From NCBI GenBank assembly GCA_012295275.1, contig CM022673.1:8252811-8295310 (forward strand): DNA of 42,500 bases. The letters run 5' to 3'. The notes under the pieces are model-generated. The model was not told where the DNA came from. It did no database searches and saw only the letters and a list, made by a program, of their open reading frames with translations. Made by a program: the position numbers and the translations under genes. Shown here piece by piece: positions 25,511 to 38,449 of the stretch (positions are counted from its first letter, which is position 1; each line of letters begins with the position of its first letter). This DNA is from Chrysomallon squamiferum (taxonomy: Eukaryota; Mollusca; Gastropoda; Neomphalida; Peltospiridae).

Positions 25511-28137
25511 ATTATTATTTTATTTTTATTTTTATTTCTTTGTTGTTTTTTTTTTTTCTTGGTTAAATATTTAAACCTAGTTTATACGATAAACATCAGT
25601 TTTACATTTTAAAAATAAAACAAAACTACAACAAAATTGGAGAGGTAAGAAGAAAGGAAAGAGAGCAACATTCCACATACTAATTCGAATCCATCATAGT
25701 ACAATGTTAAATAATGCTGATCATCAGACTGGTGAGAATATTCAACAGCTCCTGCTTATATCTTTAAAAAAATTCTTTATAAGATAGTCTGATATATGTT
25801 CTCAAATTAATGTAAACGATCATTAAAAATATATCAATATATATTCTTTTTTCATTTTCGAAATTGTCAGTCATAAATATATCGTCTGCTAGAAAACGCC
25901 ATTACATCAAGGGCGGTAACTTCGTGATCGTTGTTTGTGAGAGTGCTTTGTGTTAAAATAAATAAATAAATAAATAAAAATACACCTCGTGCGATGGATA
26001 CTTGAATTAAGCCATCCAGATAAATAGAAATAAAATAAAAATGTGTATTTCTTCTTCTTCTCCCCCCGCCGTCGTTGTATTTCAAATCAGCCCAGTGATA
26101 GAAATGATTTCAGTAGTAATTTCCTCGTAAATTAACTTCTTAAGTCTAATCAAATAAAACCATATTCGACCTCAGTTTTCAAAGTACTAAAATTTAGTAA
26201 AAATTGTATACTGACTTACTTTAATTAAAATATTGCAGCATACACTGTAAGAGTAAAGTGTAGTTCATGCAATAGGCCAGTTTCTGTTTATTTTATTTTT
26301 ATTTATTTATTACTATTATTTTCAAAAAATAATGAATACGCAAAAATTAAAACTAATTAAAACATTATTTTAACAGCTGGATGTTGCGAGAATATATGTA
26401 TCAATAAAATAAACTTCGTTTAACGAATTTGATACTTCAGCTAATAGTATTAACAGAGGCGAAGAGATATCCGTTGACGAAAGATCTGTTGAGACGCAAA
26501 TGTTTTAAAATGATAATTTAATAAAGCACTGTAATTTTAAAAATCTTAAATTTCTTTTTATAGCCATTGCTTATTATTGTACTTTATTGTTCAGACATAT
26601 TTTAATTATTTTAATACTCCTCAATCACAACTAAAATTTTGTGTTATATGTATTTGTACTATGATTTACTAACAAGAAACAATATTTTTAACAGTGTATT
26701 TTATAGTTTTCAAATTCTGATTTCAAACAACAGCGAATTTCTGTTTTGTTTAATTATTATTATTTTTTTTTTTTTCAAAATCATGTATTATGTACCCTTC
26801 ATTTATGTCAGATACGCAGTTACATAAAGTAAATTACACATTTTGGTTTCTTTTTTCAAGTTCCATAATAATTTGATATCATTTATTAAATTACTAAGGT
26901 TAATTTTAACGTATAAGTAATACTTTAATGTGCCAAAAACAATACTGGCAATTACCATTTGTTTGATTTTAAATGCTGTAATGTCATTTTGTATTACTAT
27001 ATGATACTCGTACTGAGATCATTTTAATGGTCATATTAGGTGATACGCTTTTGAATAATTAAATATACAAAATGGTCATTCAAAACACTTAGTTATTTCA
27101 AGGACATATGCCTCAGATTTTACATTTTTGTTAAAAATGAACTAATTAATTAGCGTTCTCTTAAAAATGGCTAACCTGACACATACTTAGAGTGTATCAG
27201 CCATGAACACAGTTAACTCAAAACTGTCATCTGTTGTATATCAATTAAAAAAATAAAACTATCTAGAATTAAAGTAGCTCACTCATGCAAGAAAGGTTAA
27301 TACACATAAAAAGAACAAAAACAAAAACAAATTTACTTCTGGAAGTAGCACTTAATGTTTGGATCCTTAGGCTAAAAAATATTTTTTCAATATACCCCGT
27401 TATTTTTATCATTCTAAAGTTTAGAAACAGGATGTAAGCATGTTGGTTACATCACTGATATAATGAGTCACTTGATCAATCCTCAGGTCATCCTTTGACT
27501 GCTTTTTATCAGTTGAAGTATTGCTCAACAACTGGTACATCGAAAGCTGTCGAGAGTGTTCATGTTTAAGGGAACTGCATTTAGAGATCTTTTGTTTCTA
27601 ATCAATAAGAAGATTACTTATACAATCATTATTTACCAGCCTCAATACATCTGACACCTATTAATGATTCACATGAAATAGATGTCTAAAGATTATTTCA
27701 TTCACTATCCTTCAGTCACATTTGTATTTGTTATAAAACTATTTATAGGGTTCGCTCACCTTCAGCTGTAAAAATTTCCATAACTTTTCCAAAACTTTCC
27801 ATAGTCCACAATCAGAGTTAAAACTTTTGCCTTGACTAGGATGTGTGGTATAAATGTAGGATTACTAGTAATAAAAAAAACAATATAATATATATTTTGG
27901 TGTTTTAAAATGCAGTTTTATTCTTGGAGTGGACATGACTATGATGATTTGTAAGGCAGATTGCCAGAACTATTGCTGCACAAAAAGTTGTCGTGTTCCT
28001 TTCTCCTTATTCAATTAATAACCCATACGAAAAAAATGCCCTAAATCCTACTTTTTATGGATTTGTGGTTTGAATTATCAGTTGGACTTCTCTTTGTTTT
28101 ATTATTTAACAATTTATGACCTCAATTTCATGTTTTT

Positions 28138-28213
28138 TTTGCTTTCACACTTTTCCTGAAACTATGAGTGAGATTTCCTTTTTTCTCAGCAGATTCTGCC
28201 AGTTCATCAGTAG
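28138..28213 (-). pseudogene. hAT transposase-like fragment
   Basis: An open stretch of about 25 codons on the minus strand reads SSTDELAESAEKKGNLTHS and continues FRKSVKAKKT to a stop. The LAExAEK..LT...S.R pattern recalls a helix seen in many hAT-derived proteins of fish and invertebrates. It is short and isolated; nothing before or after it in the frame is convincing. Confidence 0.4.
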
Positions 28214-28218
28214 ATGAA

Positions 28219-28240
28219 GATAGGATAGGATAGGATAGGA
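28219..28240 (+). repeat. (AGGAT)n pentanucleotide repeat
   Basis: Four units of AGGAT inside the decayed transposon region, followed by poly-A. Confidence 0.85.
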
Positions 28241-28394
28241 AAAAAATTAACGTGCTAATCATTCGAAGTTTTTTAGCGGGCGTGTCCGTCGCAGACAAGA
28301 TGAAGATAGTGATTAAAGTTTTTTGTAACCGGGCTCTCTTTGTCTCTAATACATTGAGTACGTTGAGACGTTTACCCCTCTTTTCATCGCTCTA

Positions 28395-29340
28395 AACCCC
28401 AACTCAAAAATGAAAAAAATAAAATAAAACTAACCCTATCAAACAACGCTATTTTTGTCAAAATTAAACACCCATCCACACCCTTGTAACGCTAGATTAC
28501 ACACAATATAAGATAACGCTCGAAGGTCCCCCTTCCAATACTGGCACCATTTTAAAAGATCACCGTATTAATACAATATTAAAAATTAAAATATCTGGTG
28601 TATTAAAGCATTTCAGCTGAATTTATAATTGTGTTGGGTTCACATTTACCTGAAAAAACATACATTAACGTATTTTTCAGACTATAACCCGCTACTTTTG
28701 TTTTCATATCGGAGAGGGTGGGGTTATATAACGATGCACATTATATATGAATTTTATTATCAATTTCAAATAATGTATAAGCCACTTCTGTAAGAAAGAT
28801 GCGTTAGTGCATTTAAAAACTTGAACTGGTTGGAACAGCTGATTAAGTGATTTCGTTGCATTGAATCATTAATTATGTGGCGTCTGCATGTTTATACCAT
28901 AATTACATAGAATAAATAAACTGGAAAACCGGGGTAGCAGTTAATTACAAACTCCTGGAAATCACAGACCCCCCCCCCCCTGGAAATTGCACACACATAG
29001 CATCCCTATTACTCCCATCTTCTGGCACGCCATTGGCATAGACCTTGTAGGTCCGATGAATCTCAGTCAGAAGGGAAACAGCTATATACTGCAATTTTAT
29101 TGTGACTGATGCAACATAAGATGATATAAAGTGTTAATCGACGGTGCATTGTTGGTCAATAAATAATTTTAAATCGGACTGTTGCTCTTGTTATTTTTTT
29201 AAGTTGTATATCACAAGTATGGGACTAGAGCTTTTTGTAATGGGAGCTAAAAAGAGAGTCAGAAAAACCCCATATTTTCGTTGCCTAGGCTAAAACAGAA
29301 CCTCATTACACTGGCTAAAACGGGGCGTTGAGTTGGGGTT
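28395..29340. repeat. 13-bp perfect inverted repeat bounding an inner segment of the hAT region
   Basis: AACCCCAACTCAA at 28395-28407 is the exact reverse complement of TTGAGTTGGGGTT at 29328-29340. The segment of about 946 bp between them holds the gypsy integrase fragment. It may mark the ends of a second, nested element, but the similarity does not clearly extend beyond 13 bases. Confidence 0.4.
28981..29109 (+). pseudogene. Gypsy-type retrotransposon integrase fragment
   Basis: The plus-strand frame reads FWHAIGIDLVGPMNLSQKGN, then SYILQFYCD, and then a stop. GIDLVGP...GNSYIL is the start of the retroviral-type integrase core around its first catalytic Asp, common in Ty3/gypsy elements and in host genes derived from them. 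Only about 40 codons are recognisable. The upstream part enters a C13 run and the frame is lost on both sides. No long terminal repeats were found nearby. It is an old, inert fragment inserted in the hAT-like region. Confidence 0.7.
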
Positions 29341-31695
29341 AAATATTGGTGAAACAAACCAGTTTTTGATACATTTTATTTACGGCAAAGACATCATTTT
29401 CCATAACTTTTCCATAACCAAGGTAACAAAACCTGATTTTCCAAAACTTTTAAGGTCCTGGAAAAACTTCCAAAACTTTCCAGGACTTTCCAAAACGAAC
29501 CCTGTTTTTACTTTCAGTGGGTGTTCAACTCATTGGGTGACTATTCTAACAGAGGGAAAAACAATGAGAAAATTTCACAAAACAAGAAATTTATACTTGT
29601 GTTTTGGGCAAATCAACCCCAGTGCTTTTCTTAATCAGACAGTCCCCACACATTTTGATGTAGATGTAAATACCCTTATGGATTTAGACAGGTAAACACT
29701 GGCTTTGTATCTGAGAACAAATTGTGATATTTTATGTAAGTATCCTGCAGTGTAAAGAATCTTCTAGTGCTGTTCTATGGAGAAAATAGAGCTTTTGGAT
29801 TACTTTCTGGACTGAACATTAATTTAAGAACATTTTATACTGCTGATCAACTGATTGTGAATTGATTAAAATCACAAATATAAAATCACATGTCAAAAAT
29901 ATTTATGGAAGAACAAGATTAATTTTATGGGTGACAAAACAATAATCCTTTTCTGTAATAATAAGTATAGTAATTTTACCTCTATTAGTTATTAGTCTTT
30001 TGTTTGATTCAGTGGATTTAGAGGATTTATCAGTAATAAATGCTACTAGCACTACTTAATAATAATAACAACACCTAATAATTATAATAATAACAACACC
30101 TAATAATTATAATAATAATACAAATACTAAATAAATATATCATTCATAGGATGTTCATATACACAAACAAAACAAAGTACTAACATAAAATATTTTTTAT
30201 TAAGCATTAACAAGATGTATCTGTGTGTGTATATATATATATATATATATGTATTATCTGTATAGATCAAATGATTTTTGCTTTGTACGATTAATGAACT
30301 TCCAGACCAATAAAAATATATATGGTGAAATAACTTCTGAAAACATGTTGATAAAAAAGATAAAAATATGAAGACAGGTGACATTCTGATTAAAACTTGA
30401 ACAATTTTCACACTGTTATCTTGTATATATCTAATTTAAACTAACATGCATTAGTGTACATATATATTGTTAAAAAAAAAAAAATTATAAATTTTTACAA
30501 ATTAACATCCATAAACCATGTGATTTAGAACACCAAACAATTTATATAATAATATACTTGAATGTACGTACAGAAACTGAATAAATACATACTGAGTTAT
30601 TTATTAAAACAAATTGATATATCTATAATATAATAATCACAGAAAAATAACTTTAAAAAAGTACTAATAAGTATTTTTAAAACAAAAATTTATTCAATTT
30701 ATTATCAGATTTTTCGATTTTTCTTTAATAATAGAACATAACAAATTATAGTTTACAAAATATTTGTGAAAATCATTTTGTTGTGTGTGTATGTCTGCAT
30801 TTGTATATATGGTTATTTATTTATCTCATTTAATAAATAATTGTTTATCTGTTTAATACTGATGGAAAACAGCTATTCTTTGTTATTTAATTTAACAGCT
30901 ATTTGGTACCAGAGAAAATCTGCTGATAACACACAGAGTTTCAATAAGATTGTGTGCTTTCCTGTTTGTTGGTAGATGCATATATAGACCTATCACTGCT
31001 AGACAAAATGAAATGTCTATATAAGGAAGTAATGTTCTTCACTTATATCATGAATAAATAAAACAGTTTCAGTCTGTTTGAGCAATATTTGGTTTTGACA
31101 GCGAAAAACTATTCAAATTAAAATGTGCTAAGCAAGTATTTGAGTGTTGCTCACCCTGGAATTTTTAATCACATGATTTTGTTCACACATGACTAAATCT
31201 CCTTGTTTTAGTCATTTTAATAGCAAATATTTTATTCACATTTTTTAAACATCTTTGAACAATCTGAAAAAAGTAATTTGAAACAGAAACATTTTTAACA
31301 TTTAAGTAATATAATATAGTAGTCTTAGAATTTAGACATTTAGGAAAAATGTTTTCTTTACTACAGTACAGAAAAAAATTTACAAATATCTGAGTAAAAA
31401 AGGCAGTCATCCTGTATGTTTCATTTGCATCTAAAATAATTAATTCAAAACCTCTGGATGAACTATTCACCAGTTTAAGAAGCACTCTGTTAAGTCATCT
31501 TCAAACCCACATACATTCATCAGATTTAGTTATTTATAAAATATATTTGCTAAATTCAGTTTTGATCTCCATTTTATCTATATAATATGGTTATGCTCAA
31601 GTTTGGCATAATTATATAATTCATTTTAATTACAATGCAGAAAATAATAAAAATATTCATAATAAAAAAATAATTTAATTTTTTTATAATTTTTA

Positions 31696-31717
31696 TAATA
31701 ATAATAATAATAATAAC

Positions 31718-31759
<42 letters not shown>

Positions 31760-31773
31760 TATTATTATTATTA
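31696..31773. repeat. (AAT)n followed by (ATT)n
   Basis: About twenty AAT units run straight into TTATTATTATTATTA, so the last part can fold back on the array. The minus-strand poly-Tyr frame is an artefact. Confidence 0.9.
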
Positions 31774-32120
31774 TAAAACTTGAACATTTTACTAATATAA
31801 AAAAAAATCAACTAAAAAAAAAAAGAAAAAGTAATCCAAAAAATGTGAATACAGAAAGTATGTAAATACAAAAATAGATCTTAACATTCAAATGAATGTA
31901 TACAACAGATGCATAATTTTTTTTATTTTTTTTGTGCATGGTTTAACCCTGTAAAAGAGAGGAAAACAGAAAAGAAAGATATATTTAAAAAATAATGAGC
32001 AAATATAATTAAAGTATAATATTTTGAAAAACAAAACAATATCAACACATAAAACCTTATAAAAAAAAAATGTTATTTAAATGTAATGCACATTCAATTC
32101 ATTAAAAAAAAAGTTTTATT

Positions 32121-32630
32121 ACACTTTTAGATTTATTATAATAAACATATTACACAGAGGGCACCTTGTGAATGACATCACAGTTAAATGTTCTCTTTTT
32201 TTTCCTTTTTCTCTTTTTTACACTTTTAAAAATCATCCTGCTTTATTATTTTATGTTATTCACAGCATAATCACTAACTGGCCAATTTATCTGAATATCC
32301 ATATCAAGAATAAAAAATGGCATATTTTTAATAAAAGATTTTAATGTAGACTAAAATGACATACTTTACAACAGTTTTTATTAATAGTCTTGCTGGGTCT
32401 AAACTTATTTTTATTTACACTTTTAGATTTAATGTTATAATAAATTAAATACAGGGCACCATGTGAATGGCATCATAGTAAAATGTTTATTTTTCTTTTC
32501 CTTTTTTTTTTTTTTTTTTCAGTTTCAAAAATTATCCTTACATGCACTGCTTTATTATTTTATATTAGTCACAACATAATCACTGATTGGCCAATTTATG
32601 TGAATATCCATATCAGGAATAAAAATGTCA
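32121..32630. repeat. Diverged direct duplication, copies offset by 296 bp
   Basis: ACACTTTTAGATTTA at 32121 and 32417 begin two related stretches. They share GGGCACC.TGTGAATG.CATCA, a T-rich stretch, CTGCTTTATTATTTTAT and GGCCAATTTAT.TGAATATCC in the same order. Point and length differences show that the duplication is old. Confidence 0.8.
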
Positions 32631-34833
32631 GCACTGTTTAAGCAACAATCAAATATCACACACACTTGATTAAAACAAATAAAACATAAGTAATTTTTAA
32701 TCATACAATTAAGAAAAATTCTGTAGTGGATACATACAGCATTGTTGTCCTATATACAGAAATTCTCAGAAGCAAAATAATTTGGACTTTTTAATAATAG
32801 CTGAGGGAACATTTAAAAACATGCTCAGAAAGAAAAAATATATCTTTAAATTCAGAAGTGAAGGAGTGTTTTATTGCAAAGGAATAATAAATACTTGTAA
32901 GAGTGGAAACATTTTATAAATTTTGTTTTTAACAGATTTGAACCTATGCACAACACATTTTAAAAAAATTGGTGAAACTTGACAAATAACATAGCAACAA
33001 ACCCACTGAATAAAATAAACTGAAACAAAAATATCCATATTTAAAGGTAATCATTATAATATAAATATTTATCAGAATATGTTCCCACCTGCTGTATCTT
33101 TGTGATACAAATAATGTGTCCATTTTGACTGGTTCATTGCATACCATTTCATCACAGACTAGCATTGTGTATAGCATTATGGTCCCTAACAAACAGCTGT
33201 GCATTTAAAAACTGACAATATATTTTAAAAACCCACTAATTCATACAAACACAACAAACATTCAACTTAACATATATACAATATTCAGAATATACATAAA
33301 TAAACTTTGTGCCATTAAACAATGGTAAAATTCTTTTAAAAATTGAACACACCAAAATATTATTAAATATTTTGATATAAAATTTTAAATACTCATTAAT
33401 ATGTTATATGTAAAAAAAAAAAAAAAAGTTTTGGCTATGTTATTTATTTTCATTAATTCAGAACTGGCCATTAAATTAAACTGATGATTAAATGAATATA
33501 TTTATTTATGGTTTCAGTTTTCTGATAAATAAACATTTACATTATATATCAGAATATTGATGTGTTACATAATTATCAAACCCACATACATACTATAATT
33601 TAATTATTATCTGTATGATCAGTTCTTCTCAGTACATATACTGATATTCTGCATTTGGGTATCAAAAAAGCCCTTGCAAACATAACAGCTTGCTGAAGAT
33701 CATTAACTAATCAATAAAAACAATATTAGAGCACTTTTTTCCCTTGACATTTCATGAAAATACTGAATGAAAATACCTAGCTGTAACAAACAGTAGGTAC
33801 AGATTTTATTAAAATGTCATGATTAAATAAATTGTCATTCCAATTTATTTAACAGACTGATAATTGTAGCAATGCTGGAATATTGCTAGTTTTGGTCCAA
33901 ATAGAAGAACAATATCAGTAAAAAAATAATAATAATAAAAAAAAGAAAAATATTATATAATTTATTACCCGATAATAATACTGAGAAAATGTTTTATCAA
34001 AACATGAAATAAAGAGATATAATGGTTACACAATAAAAATAAAACAAATTGTCAACTCTTTTCTGAATAATACTTATTTCTCCATATAATGTATGTAATA
34101 TATAATTACAATGGTATTTCAGTTCTGTGAATTTACAATGTATAAAATAATCACTAAATTTTATTTTTGCTGTGTATATTTTTTTAATTTTAAAATTTTT
34201 TTGATAATACAAATAGAATGACAATCTTTGATTACATACACAGTGGTTAAATTTTATATAAGATCTGTCATTGGCTTAATGTGTGCAATGTATGAAAAGA
34301 TTACAATAAAAACTAAATTCATTCTGACAGGAATCATATATAATACATAAAACTGGATAATGTTATTCTGTTTAAAAACAAGTTAAAAAGGAAAAATCCA
34401 TTAGTATTAAAATATTCAGTGAAATTACACATATTTGCTTTTTAACATAAAACAATTTTTCAAAATATTTATGGCAAGGTTTCATCACATAAAATATGTC
34501 AACATTGATACAGATATACATATATCTATAAATATGTGCATGTACAAATGAACACACAAAAGCATGTGCACATATAAATAAACAACAAATGGTTTATAAC
34601 TGTCGTACAGGTTGTCAAAAGAGAAAACAATTTAAAATAACAATAATGGCCTGTAATGGTTCAAATATAAAGAAAAATATATCTAATAGCCAGAAAGAGA
34701 TCACATGCAATCAAAAGTGAAAATAGAGGCCATTTGAATGGACTTCAAAATATAATTTATAAATATGTCATAAAATATAATAGTATTTTAAAATTTTCTT
34801 TTTCTTAAATTTTTGTGAAAATAAGATTTCCTT

Positions 34834-35317
34834 TTAAACTTTTCTACGTCTGCTTTTGTTATGAGTATGATTAACATAATTAGCATTTTCCTTTATTTTC
34901 TTTTTGTTGTTGTTTGTAATTTCCTTCTTACTGTGCACACCATTGCTAAGGCTCTTTTTGCTTGATTTATAAGTTAATTTGTGTAAAATATAGGCAATGT
35001 ATGTACCAAGGAATCCCCCAACCCAGTAAACAAAAATGTGTTCTAACACAGAGGTGCCATGGCAACCAAAAGTCAAGCCTGATGCCATTACTGGATGCAA
35101 GTACATACCAGTCATATGAACACCTGAAAATACAAAACAAAATCAAATGAACAAAAGAATATTAATAATTAGAAGTGTGATTTTGGAATAAGTAAATTAA
35201 TTAATATTTTAAATGTTCCTCCCAAATCAAAATTTTTCTTTCTTTCTTTTTAAAAAATATTTAAAACCATTATTTTAATAGTTAAAGAAAAACTATACAA
35301 CATTTACTGTTACGAGA

Positions 35318-35374
<57 letters not shown>

Positions 35375-38300
35375 CCTGTACCTACAGTCTAAGGGAAACC
35401 AATTAACAAAAATTAAATTACTGATAATATGATTAATCTTCCTGTTAAATAAAATGCACTCCACAGTAAGAAGAATACAAGCTATATGTTAGTACAGAAC
35501 TTATATCATCTGTTTATAAACACTTATTATGTCTTATAACATCTATTTATAACCCATGCTGTAATTTATAATACCTAGTATATCATATATTATGGTGTTT
35601 CTCTAGCAGAATACATGTGTCATCCTATCTTTAAAAAATGTTTAAGAAATGTTTTTCATTTTATCACTACATTAGCTATAGGTTTAGGTTTACAGTTACA
35701 ATTATGATTAGAGAAAGGTAAGAGAAGAGTAAGCTTATTAGAAATTATTTTTCTTTTATTGTATTTGCATTGTAAGGTGACCATTTAAAAAAAAAATATA
35801 TATACATTTTTTTGTTCTTCTTGGGCCTATTATATTACATGTATTGCATCAGTACTATTATTTCAGCTTTTGGAAGCAACCCAGATATGATTTTATTTAT
35901 TATTATTATTATTTTTTTTATTTAGCTTTTTTAATGTATGAACTAAAACCTCAAATAAAAAAAAATTATAATGCAACTCGGTCAAGTGAAACACAATACC
36001 CTCACATTTCTTTAAGCTTGTGGTTTGTATTCCAGTGGGGGTTTCAGATTAATAATAGGGATAAAACAGACCATCATAACAGGTGAGGTGGGTTTTTGTT
36101 TTTTTTTAAATTTATTTTTGCTATAAAATATAATACATTGCCAAGTCATGAAACAGAATCAGGTAAAATGTTGTACTTTCCAGTTACAGTGTCAAGGCTA
36201 ACTCTAAAATACTAGGGAATGAAAATCTAGTTTATTGTTCAACATAAACTGGTTATTCCTTCAATTTTATAGTTTAAAAAATACCTGTTCAACCTGTTTT
36301 GTCTGAATGAAAGAGAAAAGGAGGCAAAAAAAACCCCAAAAAAATAATAATAATAAATAATTGATTTCTGTGATGTTTTTGTGATGTATGCTGAGATTGT
36401 ATCCTGGCACTGACTCCTAACCAGAACTAACTGTTTTTACTTGATGTCATATTTTTATTTATTTTTTTATTTATTTACTTACTTACTTATTAGTTTATTT
36501 TATGCTATCTTCATATTTACCATTTTGTAAATACATTTTCTTAGATAAAAATTACATTTGTTTTGGTATCTTTTTTGGAAATGAAAATAAAAAGTTTTTA
36601 TTGTTTACAAAGTGTTGTTATGTGGCTATTGTTTAAAATCACATATATCTATGATGGAAATAATTCATTTCATAAGCTTGAATGGTTCGGGTTTTTTTCT
36701 CTGATATATATGCCATATTAATTATTATGAATTATCAGTCAAAACGAGAGATTGTGGATGTGCAGGATATTACTATACCCTTTTCACTTCAACCAGTCAT
36801 GTAACACTATGGTGAGAAAACACACGCTTTTATGGATGGATAATACACAGCACAATATAATGAGCTAGTATTTTTTATAATTTTATTATGATTATTTTTT
36901 TTAACTGTATACATTAAATAAACTGTTTAATTGCACTTTTATTAATAATGCAGATGTTACTTCTCGATAAATGTATGTGTTGACATTTATCATGTATAAT
37001 GTAATATTTATTGTGAGTAACATATTGTTTAACATGTGATAATAAAACAGGGCTGGATTAATTTACTTACAAATGAATTCATTTTGTTCAGCACAAGATC
37101 TTGATTTATGAGTAAAGTATTTTTATATATCTTAGAGCAAATAACTGGATATATTACACACACCGATTCAGCTTATATTCTAGCTACTCTTTACAATAAA
37201 AAATAAATAAATAAATAAAAAAAAAAACTGTTTTAGCAATGAATAGCTTAATTCAATAACAGAAGAGACAGCATATGAAAGTAAAGTTTGTTTAAAAAAA
37301 CTGGATGCATTTTATTTAATGGAATTATGTTACTTATCCACCACCCAAGCATAATGCAGAGCGTATTTGGTTAAACGGAATGTGTTACTTACCCACACAC
37401 ACAAAATTCTATCTGACTTTGTATAATAGCATTATATATTTACAAGCACATGCATAACAATAGAGCATGAAATAACTTCTTAATCTATACCAGCTGGTGC
37501 ACAGAGAACCACACCAGTCCAGAAATTTTATTATCAAACAATTTAACCAAAGTTGGCTTCGATTTACAGTCATTATCCCAAGAAATGGGTTTTGTTTGTT
37601 TGTTTATTTTTTTTATTTATTTGACTTTGGTTCTAGGTGTGTATTGAATTGATTACCAGTAAAGTGTCCTTCAAATAAACAATATATATTTCACATTTGG
37701 ATGCTGTTAAAAGAACATGTGCAACAAAAGTTATTCTAAAATAAAGCTGACCTATAGAAGAAGGAAATTGTACCTACCAGCACATACAAGTAAAGCTCCA
37801 TTCAAAACTTTCACTGCCCTGTCTAGGAAGGAATTTTTGAAAATAGGCAGAAAGGAGACAATAGTATCAAAAGTCACACCAGACATTTCAATGAGAAAAC
37901 CCACTGACACTGAAACGGTTAAATCGGTCATGCAGTCATTTTCATGCAGTTTGATCACATGCGAAGGATGGAGTTCCAGAATCCACACAACACTGGCCAA
38001 ACGGTAGGACGCAAAACCAGCCGCAGTCTGGACAACAGTGCGAGCCGCCATTACCACAGCGGAGTGTTTTTTGTCAAGAAACTCCAGGAAGACTGCCAGA
38101 GGGGAAGAGCATCCTTCTTTGAAAGTTCTTTGGGTCAGGAGTACTAGAGGGACAGCAGCAAAGCAGTATCCTATGTGTCCGTGGGTTTCACGGATTAGTC
38201 CATGTCCATAACGGGTACGTGCAGATGACAAGTGTTTTGAAGAAATCTGCACTGTACAGATGCAGAGACTTAGGAAGGATCAGTGTTGAGATGCTGTAGA

Positions 38301-38394
38301 GCACAAAGCAGACAAAAAAGGCCACAGAGTAGATGAGAATGGAGGCAGCAACTGGGGGCAGGTCACCCTCGAGCCACATGTCTTCAAGGTTCAT
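34834..38394 (-). CDS. AQP11/12-like unorthodox aquaporin, 2 coding exons, one frameshift
   Basis: Coding exons are 38394-37778 and 35123-34834 (donor GTAGGT, acceptor TTTTCAG), about 301 aa if one base is dropped. Start MNLEDMW lies three bases after an acceptor (CTTACAG), so a leader intron is likely. Hydrophobic segments alternate along the length as in six-span channels. The order matches AQP11: first loop CSSPLAV (SPL at 97-99 in place of NPC/NPA), long central spans, then TGMYLHPVMASGLTF (HPV at 215-217 in place of NPA) and a last span FVYWVGGFLGTYIAYIL. A tail of about 45 residues, rich in Lys and Asn, ends RRRKV. Family members sit mainly in endoplasmic reticulum membranes and pass water, glycerol or peroxide. 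The frame changes at the CCC run 38213-38215: upstream and downstream halves are both well conserved, so this is an assembly error or a recent loss of function. Confidence 0.8.
35320..35371 (+). repeat. (AC)26 tract in the aquaporin intron
   Basis: Dinucleotide run in the 2.65-kb intron between the two aquaporin coding exons. The rest of that intron (35124-37777) is AT-rich, with (TTTA)n near 36456-36500, and shows no gene. Confidence 0.95.
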
Positions 38395-38449
38395 TATCTG
38401 TAAGATCAAGATATGCACTGACAGTGAATACATATTTTAGAAAAAAATA

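Larger units (their letters stand above)
22833..27745. other. Gene-poor region upstream of the calpain gene
   Basis: It probably contains calpain leader sequence. An acceptor TTTCACAG (minus strand, at about 22868) precedes the start-codon exon, and an in-frame stop lies shortly before the MGC start, so the start codon is well placed. The promoter was not identified. Otherwise the stretch holds (ACT)n at 23136-23187, a 102-bp tandem duplication, (ATT)n at 25462-25510, (AAAT)n near 25960 and poly-A/T runs. No further coding exon is seen. Confidence 0.45.
27746..29504. mobile_element. Decayed hAT-like DNA transposon with nested remnants
   Basis: The right end reads CAGGGTTCG when reverse complemented (29496-29504), followed inward by TTTTGGAAAGTCCTGGAAAG-like sequence, a hallmark of a widespread hAT-type terminal region. 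The left end has TAGGGTTCG at 27746 and a similar ATTTCCATAACTTTTCC segment, also found near the right end at about 29398. On the minus strand, around 28213-28137, a frame reads DELAESAEKKGNLTHSFRK, resembling the conserved central helix of a hAT-derived protein group. I could not find matching 8-bp target duplications at the two ends, so they may belong to different copies. Confidence 0.5.
29505..34833. other. Gene-poor AT-rich region downstream of the aquaporin gene
   Basis: About 5.3 kb without a supported coding exon on either strand. It holds a ~32-bp tandem repeat of AATAATAACAACACCTAATA type at 30060-30120, (AAT)n with a facing (ATT)n run at 31696-31773, a diverged duplication at 32121-32630 and many poly-A/T runs. 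Part of the right end is presumably aquaporin 3' untranslated sequence. Confidence 0.5.

Noticed and set aside
29333-29695. 120-codon plus-strand frame
   Set aside because: It begins inside the hAT-like element, crosses its right end and shows no family features; probably chance.
31183-31485. 100-codon minus-strand frame
   Set aside because: AT-rich composition (Phe, Asn, Lys, Ile) as expected by chance; no start context or domain.
32944-33204. 86-codon minus-strand frame with several Cys and Met
   Set aside because: No splice context, no homology recognised and base composition like the surroundings.
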